This document shows positions 18,999 to 33,025 of a DNA stretch of 64,000 nt, in pieces; the first letter of the stretch is position 1; every line of letters begins with the position of its first letter. Origin of the DNA: Daucus carota subsp. sativus. Lineage: Eukaryota > Streptophyta > Magnoliopsida > Apiales > Apiaceae. The stretch spans positions 30,430,527 to 30,494,526 of the forward strand of contig NC_030384.2 of NCBI RefSeq assembly GCF_001625215.2, read 5' to 3'. The position numbers and the translations under genes are program-made. Below the pieces are notes generated by a model. The model saw nothing but the letters and a program-made list of their open reading frames with translations. It had not been told where the DNA came from and did not search any database.

Positions 18999-20520
18999 AT
19001 TGAATTGTCAATAGAAAGATGCCTCAAATTTACAAGGTTGCAGACCTTTGCTGGAACTTCATGAAAACATGCAACATTCAAGATTATCAAAGGGCAAGTG
19101 GGTAGCCTTAAGGAAGACAATACACCTCCTGATTTCCATAATTCCTTGTCACTGTTTTGGATCCGCAACCACTCTTGTTCAGTCTTCTCGAGTACAATAG
19201 ACCTCCTAGAGTTCTTATTGCCATAGGCAAGCCACTGCACCTTTGCACCATTCTTCTCCTTAGGGCCGCAAATGACTCAGTTTCCAAAACCCCTCCATCT
19301 GAAATTCTTCTTTGCTTAAACAATGTCCAACAATCTGTTTTACACTGATAAGGAATTTCATACCAGTACTTACTACAATATTGGTACCTCTTGCACCACA
19401 ATGTTTATCAACATATGTGAAACATAGTATACAGATATTTATGCGGAATATGTTGAATCTTGAACCATTCTGATCCGTGCTGCTCACATCTTTCCTTCAA
19501 TAAAGGCGACCCATGTATAACCAGGTACTTGAGACTACTTGATTTCTCAAACAAGGGCAGACTCCCCAAATTAGTATAGTTCCAAATGAATAACTGCTCC
19601 AGAGATGGAAGCTTTGCCAGATGATTCTTTTATTATCATATATGCGATGATTCTTTGGCATAATACAGAAATATGCAAAGCAGCGTTTTAAGGATGAACA
19701 AGTTAAATTATCATACGACGATCTTAAGGAAGACAATACACCTTTGGATTTCCAGATTTAACTGTTTTGGATCAGCAACCATTCTTCCTCGGACTTCTTT
19801 GAGTGCAATAAACCCCCTAATGTTTTTACAGCCTGGGGTAGGCCGCCACACCTCTCAACCATATTCCTCCCTAAGCTCACAAATGTCTCACTCTCTAAAA
19901 CTCCTCCATGTGCAAATGCTCGCTGCTTGAACAATGCCCAACTATCTTCCGCGGATAGTTTTTCCACCTGATAAGAAAGACACGATTGCATGGCATCTAT
20001 GACTTCTTGGCTTGGACTAAGTCTGATATATCCTTGTCTCTTCCAACTACTCGTGCTTCATCTTCAAAGGGTGGGGTGCTGCAGATTTGTCTATGCTGCA
20101 CTGCAGATTTTAACTGCTCTACTGGCTTAAGTCCGATGTCTTGAGCATACTTGAATTTCTTTTCAAAGGATGCATTAATATATTTGATCTTACGAGCAAC
20201 TTTGAAACGATATAGTATGCTGTTTTTTAGAAGGAAAAAGGCCTTGTACCTTACAACGAGTTTCTACTTTTCTTCGAGTAACTTCATATGCAAGTTCATC
20301 CGTAAATATGTTAGCTAGATGAGCCACAGCTTCAAGCTTGCTGATGTTAGCTAGATGAGCCACAGCTTCAAGCTTGCTGAACCAGTTACGGACAGCAGAT
20401 ATGGTTAGTTTCTTGGTATCAGCATCAGACAAGAGAGCGCTAATTGATTCCAACCTTTCGCGTAGTAATTTACAAAGTTCCAAGTCTATGCCAAGTCTTC
20501 TGTGGAAATAGCATAATATG
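18990..20520 (-). pseudogene. Degenerate CC-NBS-LRR resistance gene
   Basis: Read on minus from 20520. A coiled-coil piece (LESISALLSDADTKKLT, Rx-N type) is followed by DEARVVGRDKDISDLV (about 20070-20030), which normally leads to the P-loop. Instead the sequence jumps to the ARC1 region (LSAEDSWALFKQRAFAHGG..ERCGGLPQAVKTLGGLLHS, 19958-19780) and ARC2 (SYDNL..LKRCFAYFCIMPK, 19720-19640). A second, more broken ARC1 copy follows (WTLFKQRRISDGG..QRCSGLPMAIRTLGGLLYS, 19330-19190), then the start of the LRR (NLVNLRHLSI). P-loop, kinase-2 and most LRRs are missing, and frames shift repeatedly. Two tandem paralogues appear fused and eroded. Confidence 0.85.
20310..20381. repeat. 36-bp tandem duplication in the NLR coiled-coil region
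   Basis: Two copies (20310-20345, 20346-20381), identical but for the last base. They duplicate the codons for SKLEAVAHLANI in frame. Confidence 0.9.
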
Positions 20521-20908
20521 CATTTGCATCAGCTAGTAATCAACCAGCGTCAGAATTTTGTTCTTCACGAAATCACTTGTGTTGCAAAACAAAGTATATG
20601 AATACTTAAGTACATTGAACATCTTACAACATACAGTGAGCAAAACAATAAAAGTAACCATATAAAGAAAAACTTCTTGATGTTCAAGTAATTTCTAGCC
20701 TTCCTGTATTGCCTCCACAAAAATATAAAGTGAACTTTAGAAAAACATTGGCGTGTGAACTTCACACCAGCATTCTTTTTACATGCATCTGAGACCACCA
20801 CAAATATTGACCATCAAAGATGTAAGTTTATGTAAATACAGTGTTTTCGTAAAAGAGCCATATAGGCTTATTCAAGTGTTCTCAAAGGCTGAACGATACA
20901 ATGGATCT

Positions 20909-23900
20909 TCAGACAGTTATTGCATTAACATCGATCGGTTCAGACTGCAACGCTTTTTGAACAAGTTCACTTTGCTCTCTAACATGAACTGTGTAGAAAC
21001 CTGTAGCTGTTGCAGCAGATGGAGCACGGCCTACATATTTGATATCATCAACTGTACCTCTGCTCAGTACTTTCATGGCAGTAGAAAGGCGAGGTGCAAT
21101 GTAACTGTATGCACCCATGTTCATCGGTTCTTCCTGGCACCAGACAATCTCTGCATCTGAAAGTTATAGGAAGCAAGGAGAAAATGGGGAATTATTAACT
21201 ATGTAGTAATAAACTGTGCGATAAGTGATATTATATTAAAGTCCTTTTACAAAAACTACTTCAACTAATAAAACTTTGAACTTTGATGTACAAAGAAACA
21301 ACTGAAGTTCCAGAAGCAAGGAGAAAATGGGGAATTATTAACTATGTAGTAATACACTGTGCGATAAGTGATAATTGATATTATATTAAAGTCCTTTTAC
21401 AAAAAACTACTTCAACTAATAAAACTTTGAACTTTGATGTACAAAGAAACAACTGAAGTTCCAGAAGCAAGGAGAAAATGGGGAATTATTAACTATGTAG
21501 TAATACACTGTGCGATAAGTGATATTATATTAAAGTCCTTTTACAAAAAACTACTTCAACTAATAAAACTTTGAACTTTGATGTAAAAAGAAACAACTGA
21601 AGTTCCAGCTTTAGGATGTGATATTCTTTAACGAAAAAACACAGGGTGAAAAAGTGATAACTTCATTATACTACGACTTTGACACCTTAATATTGGAGCC
21701 ACGTAACATGTGCTCAGTCCAAAAAGTGCCATGTTTAATACTTACTTGGATAACGCTTCAGTTCACGCTGTATGAGATCGTATGGGAATGGACAAAGTTG
21801 TTCCACTCGACATATTGCGATGTCCTTGCCATTGGTTTTCTTCCTCTCTTCGTCAAGTTCATAATACACCTGCAAAATAGCACAGATTAATATTTGAATC
21901 TACAAAACATTGGAAATTTACTGCTTTTGTCATATGTCATATGTAACCACATTACTACATCATCAAGGTACCTTTCCAGAGCAAAGTACCAGACGTCTGA
22001 TACCCTCCTCAAGATCTGCATGGTCACTTTGGTCTTTAATAAGCCGTTTAAAACGAGTTCCTTGTTTGTCAAAACCTGGATGGCCTTGGACATCATCAAA
22101 CTCTGATAGATTTGACTTGCACTCCTTGTGACGAAGCAAGTTTTTTGGAGCCATCACAATAAGAGGTTTACGGAACTCCCTGTGAATCTGGAGATAAAGG
22201 CAACAAAAAAATGACAAGTTGTACAGAGTTTAAAATTTGTAATGAATATATAAACTACAGTAGCTGCACTTACTTGACGTCTCAAGACATGGAAATAGTT
22301 TGCAGGTGTTGTGACGTTTACAACCTGCCAATTGCATTCCTGGATCTGCTTTCGAAGTGTTGGATCCATCTCTGGGATAGCATATGGGTAATCATCGCTC
22401 ATCTGCAATCAGTTTCTAGTTGATGAATCAACAATACAGGTTTATCGGACACCACTTTCAGTGGCAATATGTGTCAGGTAAAATAGACCTTGAAAAAAGA
22501 GGTACATTTGCGAGAGCATACAAACACGATATAATTTTATAACATTACAGTCTGAATACGTAATGTTCATCCTGAAAAAAATCAAGTTTCTAAAACATTG
22601 ACACAGTGATAAGTACCTCATAAGATCATAGAACGGATATGCAATATAGAGTTAGACAGCCTTTAAAATAATCTGAAAGGTTTCAGACTTGTAAAGGATA
22701 CAGTAATAGGCTGTCTGTCAGCCTAGACAAGCATGCACATTCACTTACCCCTTTAAAGTGTTAGAGTGTAATACTCTAATTGAATTTCCATCAGAATTCA
22801 CTATTCAAAGTTCCATCCGGAAATGAGTTCCAGAAACCCCATAGGCAGACACACAACACAGACTAAGATTAAACATGAAAACAAGTAATAAACTATTATT
22901 ATAATTAATTTTCCTTCTGATGGATCTACCACCATACAAGGCGGTTACACATTTCCCTCAATGCGCACCACGCATTAAAATTTAAAAAGTAAATATATGT
23001 TTTGTTCATTTAGTGCTATATACACAGAAACCCAAAACACATGCAAACACAAAGAAGAGAGCCTCAAGAGACTAATATAAATAAACAAATCATGAAAACA
23101 GAACTATGAATTATATTATACCTGAAGGAAACGCTCCATGCGTGCACTGGAATGTTCAGGTCCCTGCCCATCATAACCATGAGGGAGAACCACAACTAGG
23201 CCAGTTTGGCGCAACCACTTCGCTTCACCACTGCTCAAAAATTGGTCAAAAATGACCTGAGCTCCATTTGAGAAGTCACCAAATTGAGCTTCCCATAATA
23301 CCAAGGAATTGGGATTTTCCATTGAATAGCCCAATTCAAACCCCAGAACACCGAATTCCGATAGGGAACTGGATAAAAGTGAATATAAGACTATCAGTTT
23401 TACAAGAGAAAAAAAAAATACTTTTAGTATCCTGTGATATGCTACCATAAAGGATAAACTTTTCATTGGCAGAAATAACAAAGTTTCTGAATAAACAATA
23501 AGATTTTTGACAACTCAATTTATAATAACATTATTCCATATTTACAAACAGATTAAATGCACACCCAGTAACATTGGCCATAAAACTGTGAAGTAATTAG
23601 CTATTATAATATTGGACATAAACAAAACTATTGTCACATTCTTTCGCGCATAAGTGGTATCCGTAGAAGGTTTAAGACAACTAATAGATATCCTGCAAAT
23701 ATCGTGGTATCTGGTCCCAACATCCAAATATATTGAACACCTACAGATAACACAGAGTTGCTTATACTTGGCCACTAGAAAATGTATAACACCGGCAAAA
23801 GAGAAACTGCAAAGGGCTTACTCCTTAAAACTCAAATTTACGAGTATGCACTGTCTATTTTTAAATAATATATTATCTGATACAATCTCAGTTTTACAAG

Positions 23901-26900
23901 CTACCAGGACCTTAAAAAAAAATGCTCTGAGCACTACCGATATATAAAAGGGTCTTAGAGATGTAAGCTAAGTGACCAACTCACTGGCATTTTCTTCTGA
24001 CCTGGCATGTACCCGTTAGATGGCCATTTACTGCAACGAGCAACCAATATGTAAATTGGTCACTGATGACAGCATCACATATATAAGAAAGTCAATTCTG
24101 GTCGATTTATATATGAATCCATTCCATCATGCTTATGTTCAAACTTCAAAAGACATGTAATACGTGGTGCAAAGAGAACCCCATATCGTTTATATACGAC
24201 TAATTAATTTATGTTTTGACAGACTTATCACTCAAGTAGTCCTATCCCTTCCAAATTGTAATAACAAAATATCTTGAGCAAGGTGCAAACTTTTTTAAGT
24301 TTTTTGATGCAAAAACAAGGTCTTTCCAAGCTAATTTCTTATATCCTCATTAAAGAAATAGACTACAATGTGGAAACATAGTGTTGGCTTTTTCTATATG
24401 GAAGTAATTTCTTGACAGGCACACTCACAGAAGTACATTTTTACAGTATGCATATCAATTATCCCTACAATTTTTAGTTAATAAGCTTGTACAACCCCAA
24501 TAGAATACTACTTGCTATCCACACCTTCTAGTAAAATTTTGAAGTATAAGTAAGGTTACTGTAAGAACTACACAGAGTTTATTTTGAAGAAAAATGGGAA
24601 ATAAATCACTGTGATGCTTTATTGCAAAGACAATTACCTGTTGCTGACGGTGAACATTTCCTCGTTTTGGTTCGAGATAACATGGTCCAAAGGACAATAT
24701 TTCTCACCTGTTTCCTGATCATGCAGCACAGAATGCCTATGACTAAATGTACCTCTCTCTACATCTTGGCCACTCAATCTGACATGATTTCCTTCAACAA
24801 GTAATGTTGCAAAAGCAAGTGCTTCACCGACAGCCCAGTCAATGCCCTCTCCTGTTTCTATCATCTTTGCACGGTCTCCAAAAATCTTCTTCACTGCTCT
24901 GTGAGGCTTAAAATTTTCTGGAAGCGTTGTGATAGCTTTGCCAATAGTCTTCAAAATTTCTGGTTTGACTCTGTATAACACCACAAGAGTTAGTAATATG
25001 TCAACCATACAAATCAAGAAGATCAGACTGAAGTAAACATATATTACCCAGTGTTTCGAATACGAGAAACTTGTTCTGGAGACTTGAAACCAGTCCAATA
25101 TGCCGATAGCCAGTCCCTTCTTAACGTAACATAATCTTTACTCGCGATAAATTCTTCATTAAGGATTGTATTGACCTTGTTTTGTATCTTGTCAATGTCT
25201 TCTTTTGTTACTTGACCAGACTCCAACAGTTTGTTTTGATAAATTGTAAGTGCCGAGGGATGGTTGCGGATAACCTGCACCATGCCAAAGTAAAAATTAC
25301 AGTGGTTACAAAAGAAAGTATCTGATGATTGTGATACTGACCATCACCACATAATATGTTCATATATATTTGTAACTCTGTGACATAATCAACAACATTG
25401 ATGATCTTAGCTCTGCAAACAAAATGTAAAAGAGGATAGCAAACCTGGTACATTTTGGGCTGGGTAAAAGATGGTTCATCAATTTCATTATGCCCAAATC
25501 TACGGTAACAAACGATATCAACCACAACATCTGAATGGAACTTCTGACGCCACTCTGCTGCAAGCTCACAGACATGAACAACTGCCTCCATGTCATCACC
25601 ATTGACATGAAAAATGGGAGCATCCAAGGCTTTGGCAACATCGGTACAATATTGAGAAGATCTCCCGGCCTTTGGATCGGTCGTGAAAGCTACCTGATTA
25701 TTTACCACAATGTGTATGGTTCCACCAGTAGTGTAATTTGGAAGTGCACTCAGATGCAGGGTCTCATACACGACACCTTGTCCAGCAAAGCTACCATCCC
25801 CGTGAATTAAAATACCCATGTTCTTTGTCCTATCCACATCATTCGAGTAATACTGTTTAGCTCTAGTTTTCCCAACCACAAGTGGGTCAACAGCTTCCAA
25901 ATGGCTTGGATTTGCAACCAACGATAAATGTATTCTCTTCCCACCTCTAGTTGGCCGATCATAAGATGTTCCCAAATGGTATTTAACATCCCCGGTTCCA
26001 GTATAAAGGCCAACTTCATCCACAGGCTTTGTTCCACTGCTGAACTCATTAAAGATCTGGCGTAGTGGCTTTCTGACAACATTACCCAAAACATTTAATC
26101 TTCCCCTGTGAGACATTCCAATGACAATACTTTCCACACCAAGATCTGCAGAACGATCAAACATTTCCTTCATGCCAGGAATCAAGGTCTCACCACCTTC
26201 AAGACCAAAACGCTTGGCAGCAGTCCACTTCGTAGCCAAGAAGTTCTCAAACTGAGTACTCCATATCAGCCTATCAAGGATAACCTCACGTCGCTGCCTA
26301 TTGTATTGCATTGGGGTGGGAGTCTCAATCTTATCCCTCAACCAATTACATTTTTCACGATCAGCAATATGCATGTACTCATACCCAATACTTCCACAGT
26401 AAGCCTGCTCAAGCCGAGTCAATATCGCCCTCAGAGTCTGCACCGGACGATTCTCCGACAAAAACCCTGCCATCTTCCACACACCAAGAAAAAACTCCCG
26501 ATCAAGATCAGCTTCACTAAATCCATAAAGCGCTGGATCCAAATCATCAGGAATCACTCTCTCCTCCAACCCCAACGGATCCAACTTCGCCTTCATATGA
26601 CCATTAACCTGGTAAGCTCTGACAAACAACAACAATCTCATACTCTCTTGTATCGTCTGTCCCGAAATTCCCGGTGACGTAGCCGCCTGGCCAACAAAAT
26701 TCCTGAAAAAATTATCCCACGACTCATCGACACTATTAGGATCCGCCTCCCACGCCCTCTGAAGCTCCTCTAGATAAACACTACTCGTCCCATCCAGAAA
26801 ACTGTCAGTCAACCTCGACAACGGAACAGGCCTGGGAACAGGCGCAGCCTGCGCTCTACTCCTAAAAACCGTGGAATGAAATCCCCGACAATCCGACGAC

Positions 26901-26995
26901 ACAACACGAGTCCTCGCAGCATACACCCCAGTCTGTGACAAACTCCTCCTAATCGCGAGCTTCGCCACACTAGATCCCGCTCTAAACCACGCCAT
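20909..26995 (-). CDS. OGDH: 2-oxoglutarate dehydrogenase E1 component, mitochondrial
   Basis: Eight coding exons on minus: 26995-25445, 25274-25048, 24970-24638, 23368-23122, 22402-22274, 22187-21972, 21869-21746 and 21156-20909. All introns are GT..AG, phases match, and the total is 3075 nt, 1024 aa, the usual plant length. The N-terminus ([19 protein letters not shown]) is a mitochondrial presequence. The thiamine-diphosphate site is in [18 protein letters not shown], and [13 protein letters not shown] is diagnostic of the family. The C-terminus [11 protein letters not shown] is typical. The enzyme decarboxylates 2-oxoglutarate in the TCA cycle with E2 (succinyltransferase) and E3. ATG 26995 fits plant orthologues; an earlier in-frame codon at 27010 does not. 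A leader intron is likely, with donor CTAAG|GTACTC near 27222 and acceptor GATACGCAG near 27045. The frame is intact. Confidence 0.97.
21170..21609. repeat. Three tandem copies in OGDH intron 7
   Basis: A 143-151 bp unit starting GAAGCAAGGAGAAAATGGGG at 21170, 21313 and 21464. Copies are nearly identical; copy 2 has an extra TAATTGATA-like insertion. It lies entirely in the intron 21157-21745, so the protein is unaffected. Confidence 0.92.
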
Positions 26996-27224
26996 CGATC
27001 CCAAACACAAAACTCCCCCAAAACTCTATCAAAACCTAATCAAGTCCTGCGTATCCAACACAAACAAAACTAATAAACACTCCAGTCACTAATATATCTA
27101 ATTAGCATCTAAACAAAGGCATGAATAAAATTAAAATTAGAAATGGCAACATAATAACTGAATATTAAAACAGCACAATTGAAAACAGATCTAGAAATCA
27201 GATATAAAAGCAGAGTACCTTAGA

Positions 27225-28994
27225 GGAGAAGAGGCTGCTAAAACGAACCCTAGAATTAAGACATATAAAATGCCTCTTATTTTCTTATTCTTGCTGCTGC
27301 TGCGTGCTTTTAGACAATCTCTGGGTTGAAAGTCCGAGTACACCTGTTGTGAGACCCACTCGTATTATTGTAAGATAAATTTCATTTTATAAGAGAGTTG
27401 TAACATTTCCTCTTGTACAAAGTCCAAGTTCACTGTTTAATTGATTTTACGTATATTGTTTTTATATTATATTTAATAAGTAATATTAATATTAGCTAAA
27501 ATTTATTATTATAATAATATAAATCACAATATTAATATTATCTTAAATATTGAGATAGCAGTTTTATTATTTATCTCGTAATTATGGAAGCACTAGTTAT
27601 GCCGTACACCAGCAAGGGGTTGAATAAATATATTATAACTTATTATGACGATTTTTACTTTCAACAAATATTATAGTTGACTGTTATCAAATCAATTTGC
27701 AATATCTAAGACAATGACTTACTATTTTTAGTTAAGCGGTCAATTATATTAATCTATTATGTATGTAATAACACAAAGAGACACAAAACATTTTAGTCGG
27801 GTTCGTAATCTAGTTTAATGGTCTACTACATGTTCCCTCACCAATCTGACAAGAAAATATATATTATTACACAATATATAACAGTTATAAAATAATAATA
27901 AATCTCAGTCAATAAAAGTAGTTTGTTATTATCTCTAGCAATTTGAACCGACTGTAATTAGCTTGATATTGACTTTATTTTGCAATTCGTTCCTTGAATT
28001 TTTGAATTTCTTGACCTCCACTTTTTAAATTTATCCGTTCCTTGCACCCTTTTGCAATGCAGAATCAATGACACTAATTTACCTAGCTCCTTTGTTCTAA
28101 TCTAAAACTCTTTGCCTACTTCCAGTAACTCACGAATACAAGCAACTCAACATAAAAGGAAAAATGATTACAACTCTGATCATATTCTCTAAAAAGATTT
28201 GTATAAGGTAAATTATCAATTTCGGTTTAGAGAAGTATTTAGATTTTTCAAAACTGTTAATTGTCCTCTTTGTTTGAAAAGTCATCAGCAATATATACTA
28301 AGTAATACAAGGACTAATTCGAGTTTAAAGTATTATGGACGCCATTAGACAAATATAAAAATTAAAATCAGTCCAATTTTTGTATGATCAGCTCCCGTAA
28401 ATATGGAACATTATAGAGATGGTTTGACGTTTGAAAAACAAAGTTTGAATTTGTCTCAACCAAATCTTATTATTTAGGAAATGTTTTTGAAATAATTTAT
28501 TAAGCTGGATGAGTACTAAACACATATAACCACCAAAAATGAACATATGAAAATCCTAACATAATTAAACAGCCAACCTCTGAAATTTGTGAAGTAGTTG
28601 TTTTTTGCTAGGACTATGTGAAAGTAGGTTGGTTTAACATAACAGTTTACTATTATGTTGATGCTAATCTTTTTTACAAAACTAGGTTAGTACGAGAAGA
28701 ATAACATAAATTTAATTAACATATTGATAAGATCAAGCTATAAAACCAAATAGCTTACTGTAACATTATGATCATCAAGATTTAGGATTTACAAAAAATG
28801 TTATTACAACAATATAATGAATGAAGACATATGTGTCGTATTAGATACTCCCTTCGTCCCTTTTACATGTTCATTTTAATGTTTTAGAAGTCAAATTGAT
28901 TGATTGTTGACTAAAGATTAATTATTCATTTGTTATATCAAAAAACCGAAAGTTACATTGTAAAACAGAATAAATATACTTTTTTATTTTTAAA

Positions 28995-29034
<40 letters not shown>

Positions 29035-30410
29035 CATTCAAACCATAATCGATGTGACTAACCAAAATTCAGAAGAAACATATATTTATATATGGAGGGA
29101 GTACAGAAAATAACAACAAACAACGCATATAACTAAAAAAACTGACTTACGTGGTCAACCCATATTGGTGAAGTTCTCAACTTTAATCTCATTCATACTT
29201 TACCTAGATTTCAGAACACTCGCGGATCCAAGTGTTTTCCAAAAACTGTAACTTATATGTCAGAGCAAAATAAAAAAAAAGGTCTAAGAACATCTGCAAT
29301 ATAAAATTCACCTTTCAGTATCAGGTATATGTCACATATGAAGGAAATAGTGCTCGTAAAAAGATGGATACTCGTCTATAACAAATGTCTAGTTTATAAC
29401 TTTCAATGAGCCCTGTTTGATCAGTTATGTTATATATTTACTCAATCAATAAATATATAATACTGATAACAAGTAACATATAGGATACAAGTGACTGGTA
29501 AGAGTGAGCAAAAAATCGAATTAATTCGAAACCGAAACCGAAAACTTAAAAGTCGAGACGGATTGTTCGCTTCCGGTTATAGCTAGAAACCGACACAAAA
29601 ACTCGAACCGACTCGAGTTTTAAAATATTTTATAAATAATTGAGTACAAGAATTTAGCTAGCATTAATTCAAAATACAACAAATAAGTATTATAGAGACT
29701 ATGAAAAAATAAATGATAATACTAACTAAATATTTTTTTTTAATATAGAAAAGTATTATAGAGGAAATGAATATGATACAAGGGCAAATGAGTGAAATAG
29801 ATCCATCTAAATCATAATTTTTATTGAAAACAGGTAATTCCTACAATTTTCAATGATCATATTAACTGTTATAATATATTTCAGTCTGTAAATATCTCAA
29901 CACATAAGATAGTCCACGTGTCATTACAAAGTGAAATTGCAACATTCCAAATATTGGGATTGGAATATATTTTTGAACGAGGTAGGAATTTTTAGTTATA
30001 TAAAAATGTGTTAAATACGTAAAATATCGTGTTTTGATCGGAATGGATAACTATATTTTAAAAATATCATATTATCATCCCTATATTAATTATTATTAAA
30101 TAAAATTTATTATTTTGATATAATAACGTATGATTTATATAAAAAATAACAAACTAAGAAACACAGATCTAGGAAGCCCAAAAGCGTATAAGTCATCTCA
30201 GGCCCAGCCAACTACATCATCCATTTCATTAAACGGCGTGCAGTTTTGCAAATAAAAAAAAAAAAGTAAATATACAATCTCCTCTTTAATATAAAAGTGA
30301 GGAGTATTGATTCTGTGACAGTAGTTTGACAAAAAGCAAACACAGCTTCTGAATTACAAGCCCTAGATTTTCTCCTCAATTTTGGTCCCTCCCTTTTCTT
30401 CCCCCAATTC
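27225..30410. other. Intergenic region between divergent OGDH and ADF genes
   Basis: AT-rich DNA with no supported gene. It holds the OGDH promoter and first leader exon (about 27225-27310 on minus), a Stowaway-like MITE (28848-29101), a stretch of CGAAACCGAAACCG-type repeats around 29510-29630 that looks like a transposon relic, and the ADF promoter and 5' UTR to 30410. Confidence 0.6.
28848..29101. mobile_element. Stowaway-like (Tc1/mariner) MITE, 254 bp
   Basis: Begins CTCCCTTCGTCCCTTTTACA and ends TATATGGAGGGAG, inverted ends of the well-known CTCCCTCCGT type, flanked by TA on both sides. It contains a (TA)n run at about 29000-29032. Confidence 0.8.
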
Positions 30411-32283
30411 ATGGTCAGTAAAATCCCCCGCTCTTTATGCCTTTCTGTATCTATATTTTATTCCTTTGTATTTATATGTCATCTTTAATTTATGTCTATT
30501 GTATTTCATAATTGTAATTCAGTCTTATTTGATTTTTATCATAATGATCTCTGTTTTTCAATCTGATTTTGCATTGTCTGTTATTTGTTACCGTTAATTT
30601 GTTGAAGCCTAACTGTTTGTTTGTTAGAGTGTAACTGTTTTTCGTTTAGCATACTGTTCTCGTGCTCTTTTTTTTGAAAAAGAGTAAACGATATGCGTTT
30701 TATATTTCGGTACATTGTGGTGATACTGTGAAGTGGAAATTGTACGCGGCAGTTGTGTATATATCTATGTCGTGTTTTTTAAATTTATTCTGTGTTCTGG
30801 AGGAGTGGTTCTGGTTGGAAATTGTAAATTAAATCAGCTGGTAAATAGTTATTTTGTGAAGGAATACTGTTTGGTATGTTATATATTTTGCCAATGCCAT
30901 TGCGTGTCCTATCGTCGTTACTCTCGATAAAATAAAAAGCTATCCTCTGCATAGCTTGGTGATGGTGACCAGGAGTCCAGGACTCTTTGAGAGATGCCTG
31001 CCAGTACTGATTAGGATGTCAATATGCGGAGTTTTTGCACTGTCATTATTGCCTCATTTAAATGTACTAGCAATTTTGTGGATCGTTTTTAGCTTCTTGG
31101 AGAAGTGAGGAGATTTATCTTTATTCTTTTATTCCTTTATATATAAGTTATATATAAGTTATTCTTGTTTTTATGCCTTTTGATTAGGATTGAACCCTCA
31201 TCTTTTGTCCAGTAATTTGGAACATTGATATATTGATAACTGCATCATGAATTGAAATTGCTTGGCTATAGATATACGCTTCACATCTTGCTCTACTTAA
31301 TATGTATTTTCATCATTAAATAAAACGAATTTATTTTGGTTAAAATGCGCCCCAGTCCCCATCAATTCCAATATGAGTGATGCCTTTCTAGATCAGCCCT
31401 TCAAAATCTAATGATACTTTTAGCTTTCAGAATAGTATTCTTGACATTGTTGCAATGTACTAGTGTTGCTATAAGATACCAAATGCCTCGTGGAGTTGAC
31501 TGAAGAGACCAACTCTTTTTTTTTTTTTTTTCCAAAGGATAGTCATAATACGGATATGTTATAGTGGTATATATAGTTTTACTGTATAATTGTTTTGTCC
31601 ATAATCTTCTTTGTTGCTAATCTATTAAGTCAAACATTGTGATTTGGGGTGTAATTTATACTGAATGGTCATTTTTTGATAAGTGGTGATAGTGTGAAAT
31701 GCACAACTTTTTTATAACTGATGGTTGTGTGAAATGCACAATTTCTTATAAGTGATGGTTGTGTGAAATGCATAGGCCAATGCAGCTTCTGGTATAGCTG
31801 TCCACGATGACTGCAAGTTAAAGTTTTTAGAACTGAAGGCCAAGAGAACTTACAGGTCCATAATATTCAAAATTGAAGAGATACAAAAGCAGGTCACTGT
31901 AGAAAAAGTTGGTGATCCAACTGAAAGCTACGAGGACTTTGCTGCGAGCCTCCCTGCCAATGAGTGTCGATATGCTGTTTATGATTATGATTTTGTTACC
32001 CAGGAGAACTGCCAGAAGAGCAGGATTTTCTTTATTGCTTGGTAGCCACCATTTTTCACATTCGATACTTTATCACAGTCTCTTATACTTTTCGTCATTT
32101 AAATCTTTGATGTCCATCTATGTTTGTTAAAGGTCTCCGGACTCAGCAAAGGTGAGAAGCAAGATGATTTATGCAAGCTCGAAGGAGAGGTTCAAGAGAG
32201 AGCTTGATGGTATTCAGGTAGAGTTGCAAGCTACTGATCCAACTGAAATGGACATGGATGTTATCAAAAGCCGAGCTGCCTAA
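30411..32283 (+). CDS. ADF: Actin-depolymerizing factor (ADF/cofilin)
   Basis: Exons 30411-30413 (only the ATG), 31776-32041 and 32133-32283, 420 nt giving 139 aa. An ATG-only first exon and a long first intron (1362 bp) are typical of plant ADF genes. The protein starts [20 protein letters not shown], the plant N-terminus with the regulatory serine. It contains [13 protein letters not shown], the core [20 protein letters not shown], and the actin-binding helix [19 protein letters not shown]. It severs and depolymerizes actin filaments in the cytoplasm. The phase across the split Trp codon at intron 2 is correct. Confidence 0.97.
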
Positions 32284-32730
32284 TCTGTTAATTCCTGTAT
32301 CAGGAGCTTACTGTTATGTTCCTTTCATATGTTTTGGATGTCTATAATTGTGTTTTGGAACTTGGTAGGTGTTTAGTTATAATATTACCATATTAATGGA
32401 ACTTTTTATTTGTTGAAGATTATGTGGAAATCTCAAGTAAATTATATCTGAATTGTCATCTGTTTGGGATCAGCATGTGTTTTTAGGTACTTTCTATTAC
32501 AGCAATGCATGTCCCTTTATTAGTGCTGAAAATGTTTGTTGCAATTAAGGCTGTAGATCAAAAATCAATAGTTCGACCATGGCCAAAACTGTGATAATTT
32601 TAAAAACCAATTGAGAACGATAATGTTGTCGATATTATTGCTTCTCTATACTCGTGAAAGCTAAGCTAAAGGAGCCTATTAAATTGTGAAAGGAAAATCT
32701 GTCCGTTTGAAAGAAACATTTATTACTGTA

Positions 32731-33025
32731 CTCCTTCCGATTTATAAGTCCCTTTAGAAAAAAACACTAATGCTAAGAAAAAGTTGGTTATATATAATTT
32801 TATCTCATCTGTTATTAATTATTATTAATTAGTGCATTGAGAAGTGAAAATAGAATTGAATTTCAAAATAACAACAATAAATATAGAGATTTAATGCATT
32901 GAGAAGTGAGAATAGAGTTGAGTTAAAAAAAATCACAATTAATATAGAAATAAATTTGTATTGAAAGAAGAGACGGACAAATATTTTGGGACAAATTTTT
33001 TCTCCAAAAGGAACTTGTATCTTGA
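32731..33025. mobile_element. Degenerate mariner-type MITE
   Basis: Left end CTCCTTCCGATTTATAAGTCCCTTT preceded by TA. The right end carries an eroded complement (AAAAGGAACTTGTATCTTGAA). Inside is a direct duplication of about 65 bp around GCATTGAGAAGTGA (32833 and 32896). Confidence 0.55.

Noticed and set aside
26108..26677. 189-codon plus frame opposite OGDH exon 1
   Set aside because: Shadow of a highly conserved enzyme exon.
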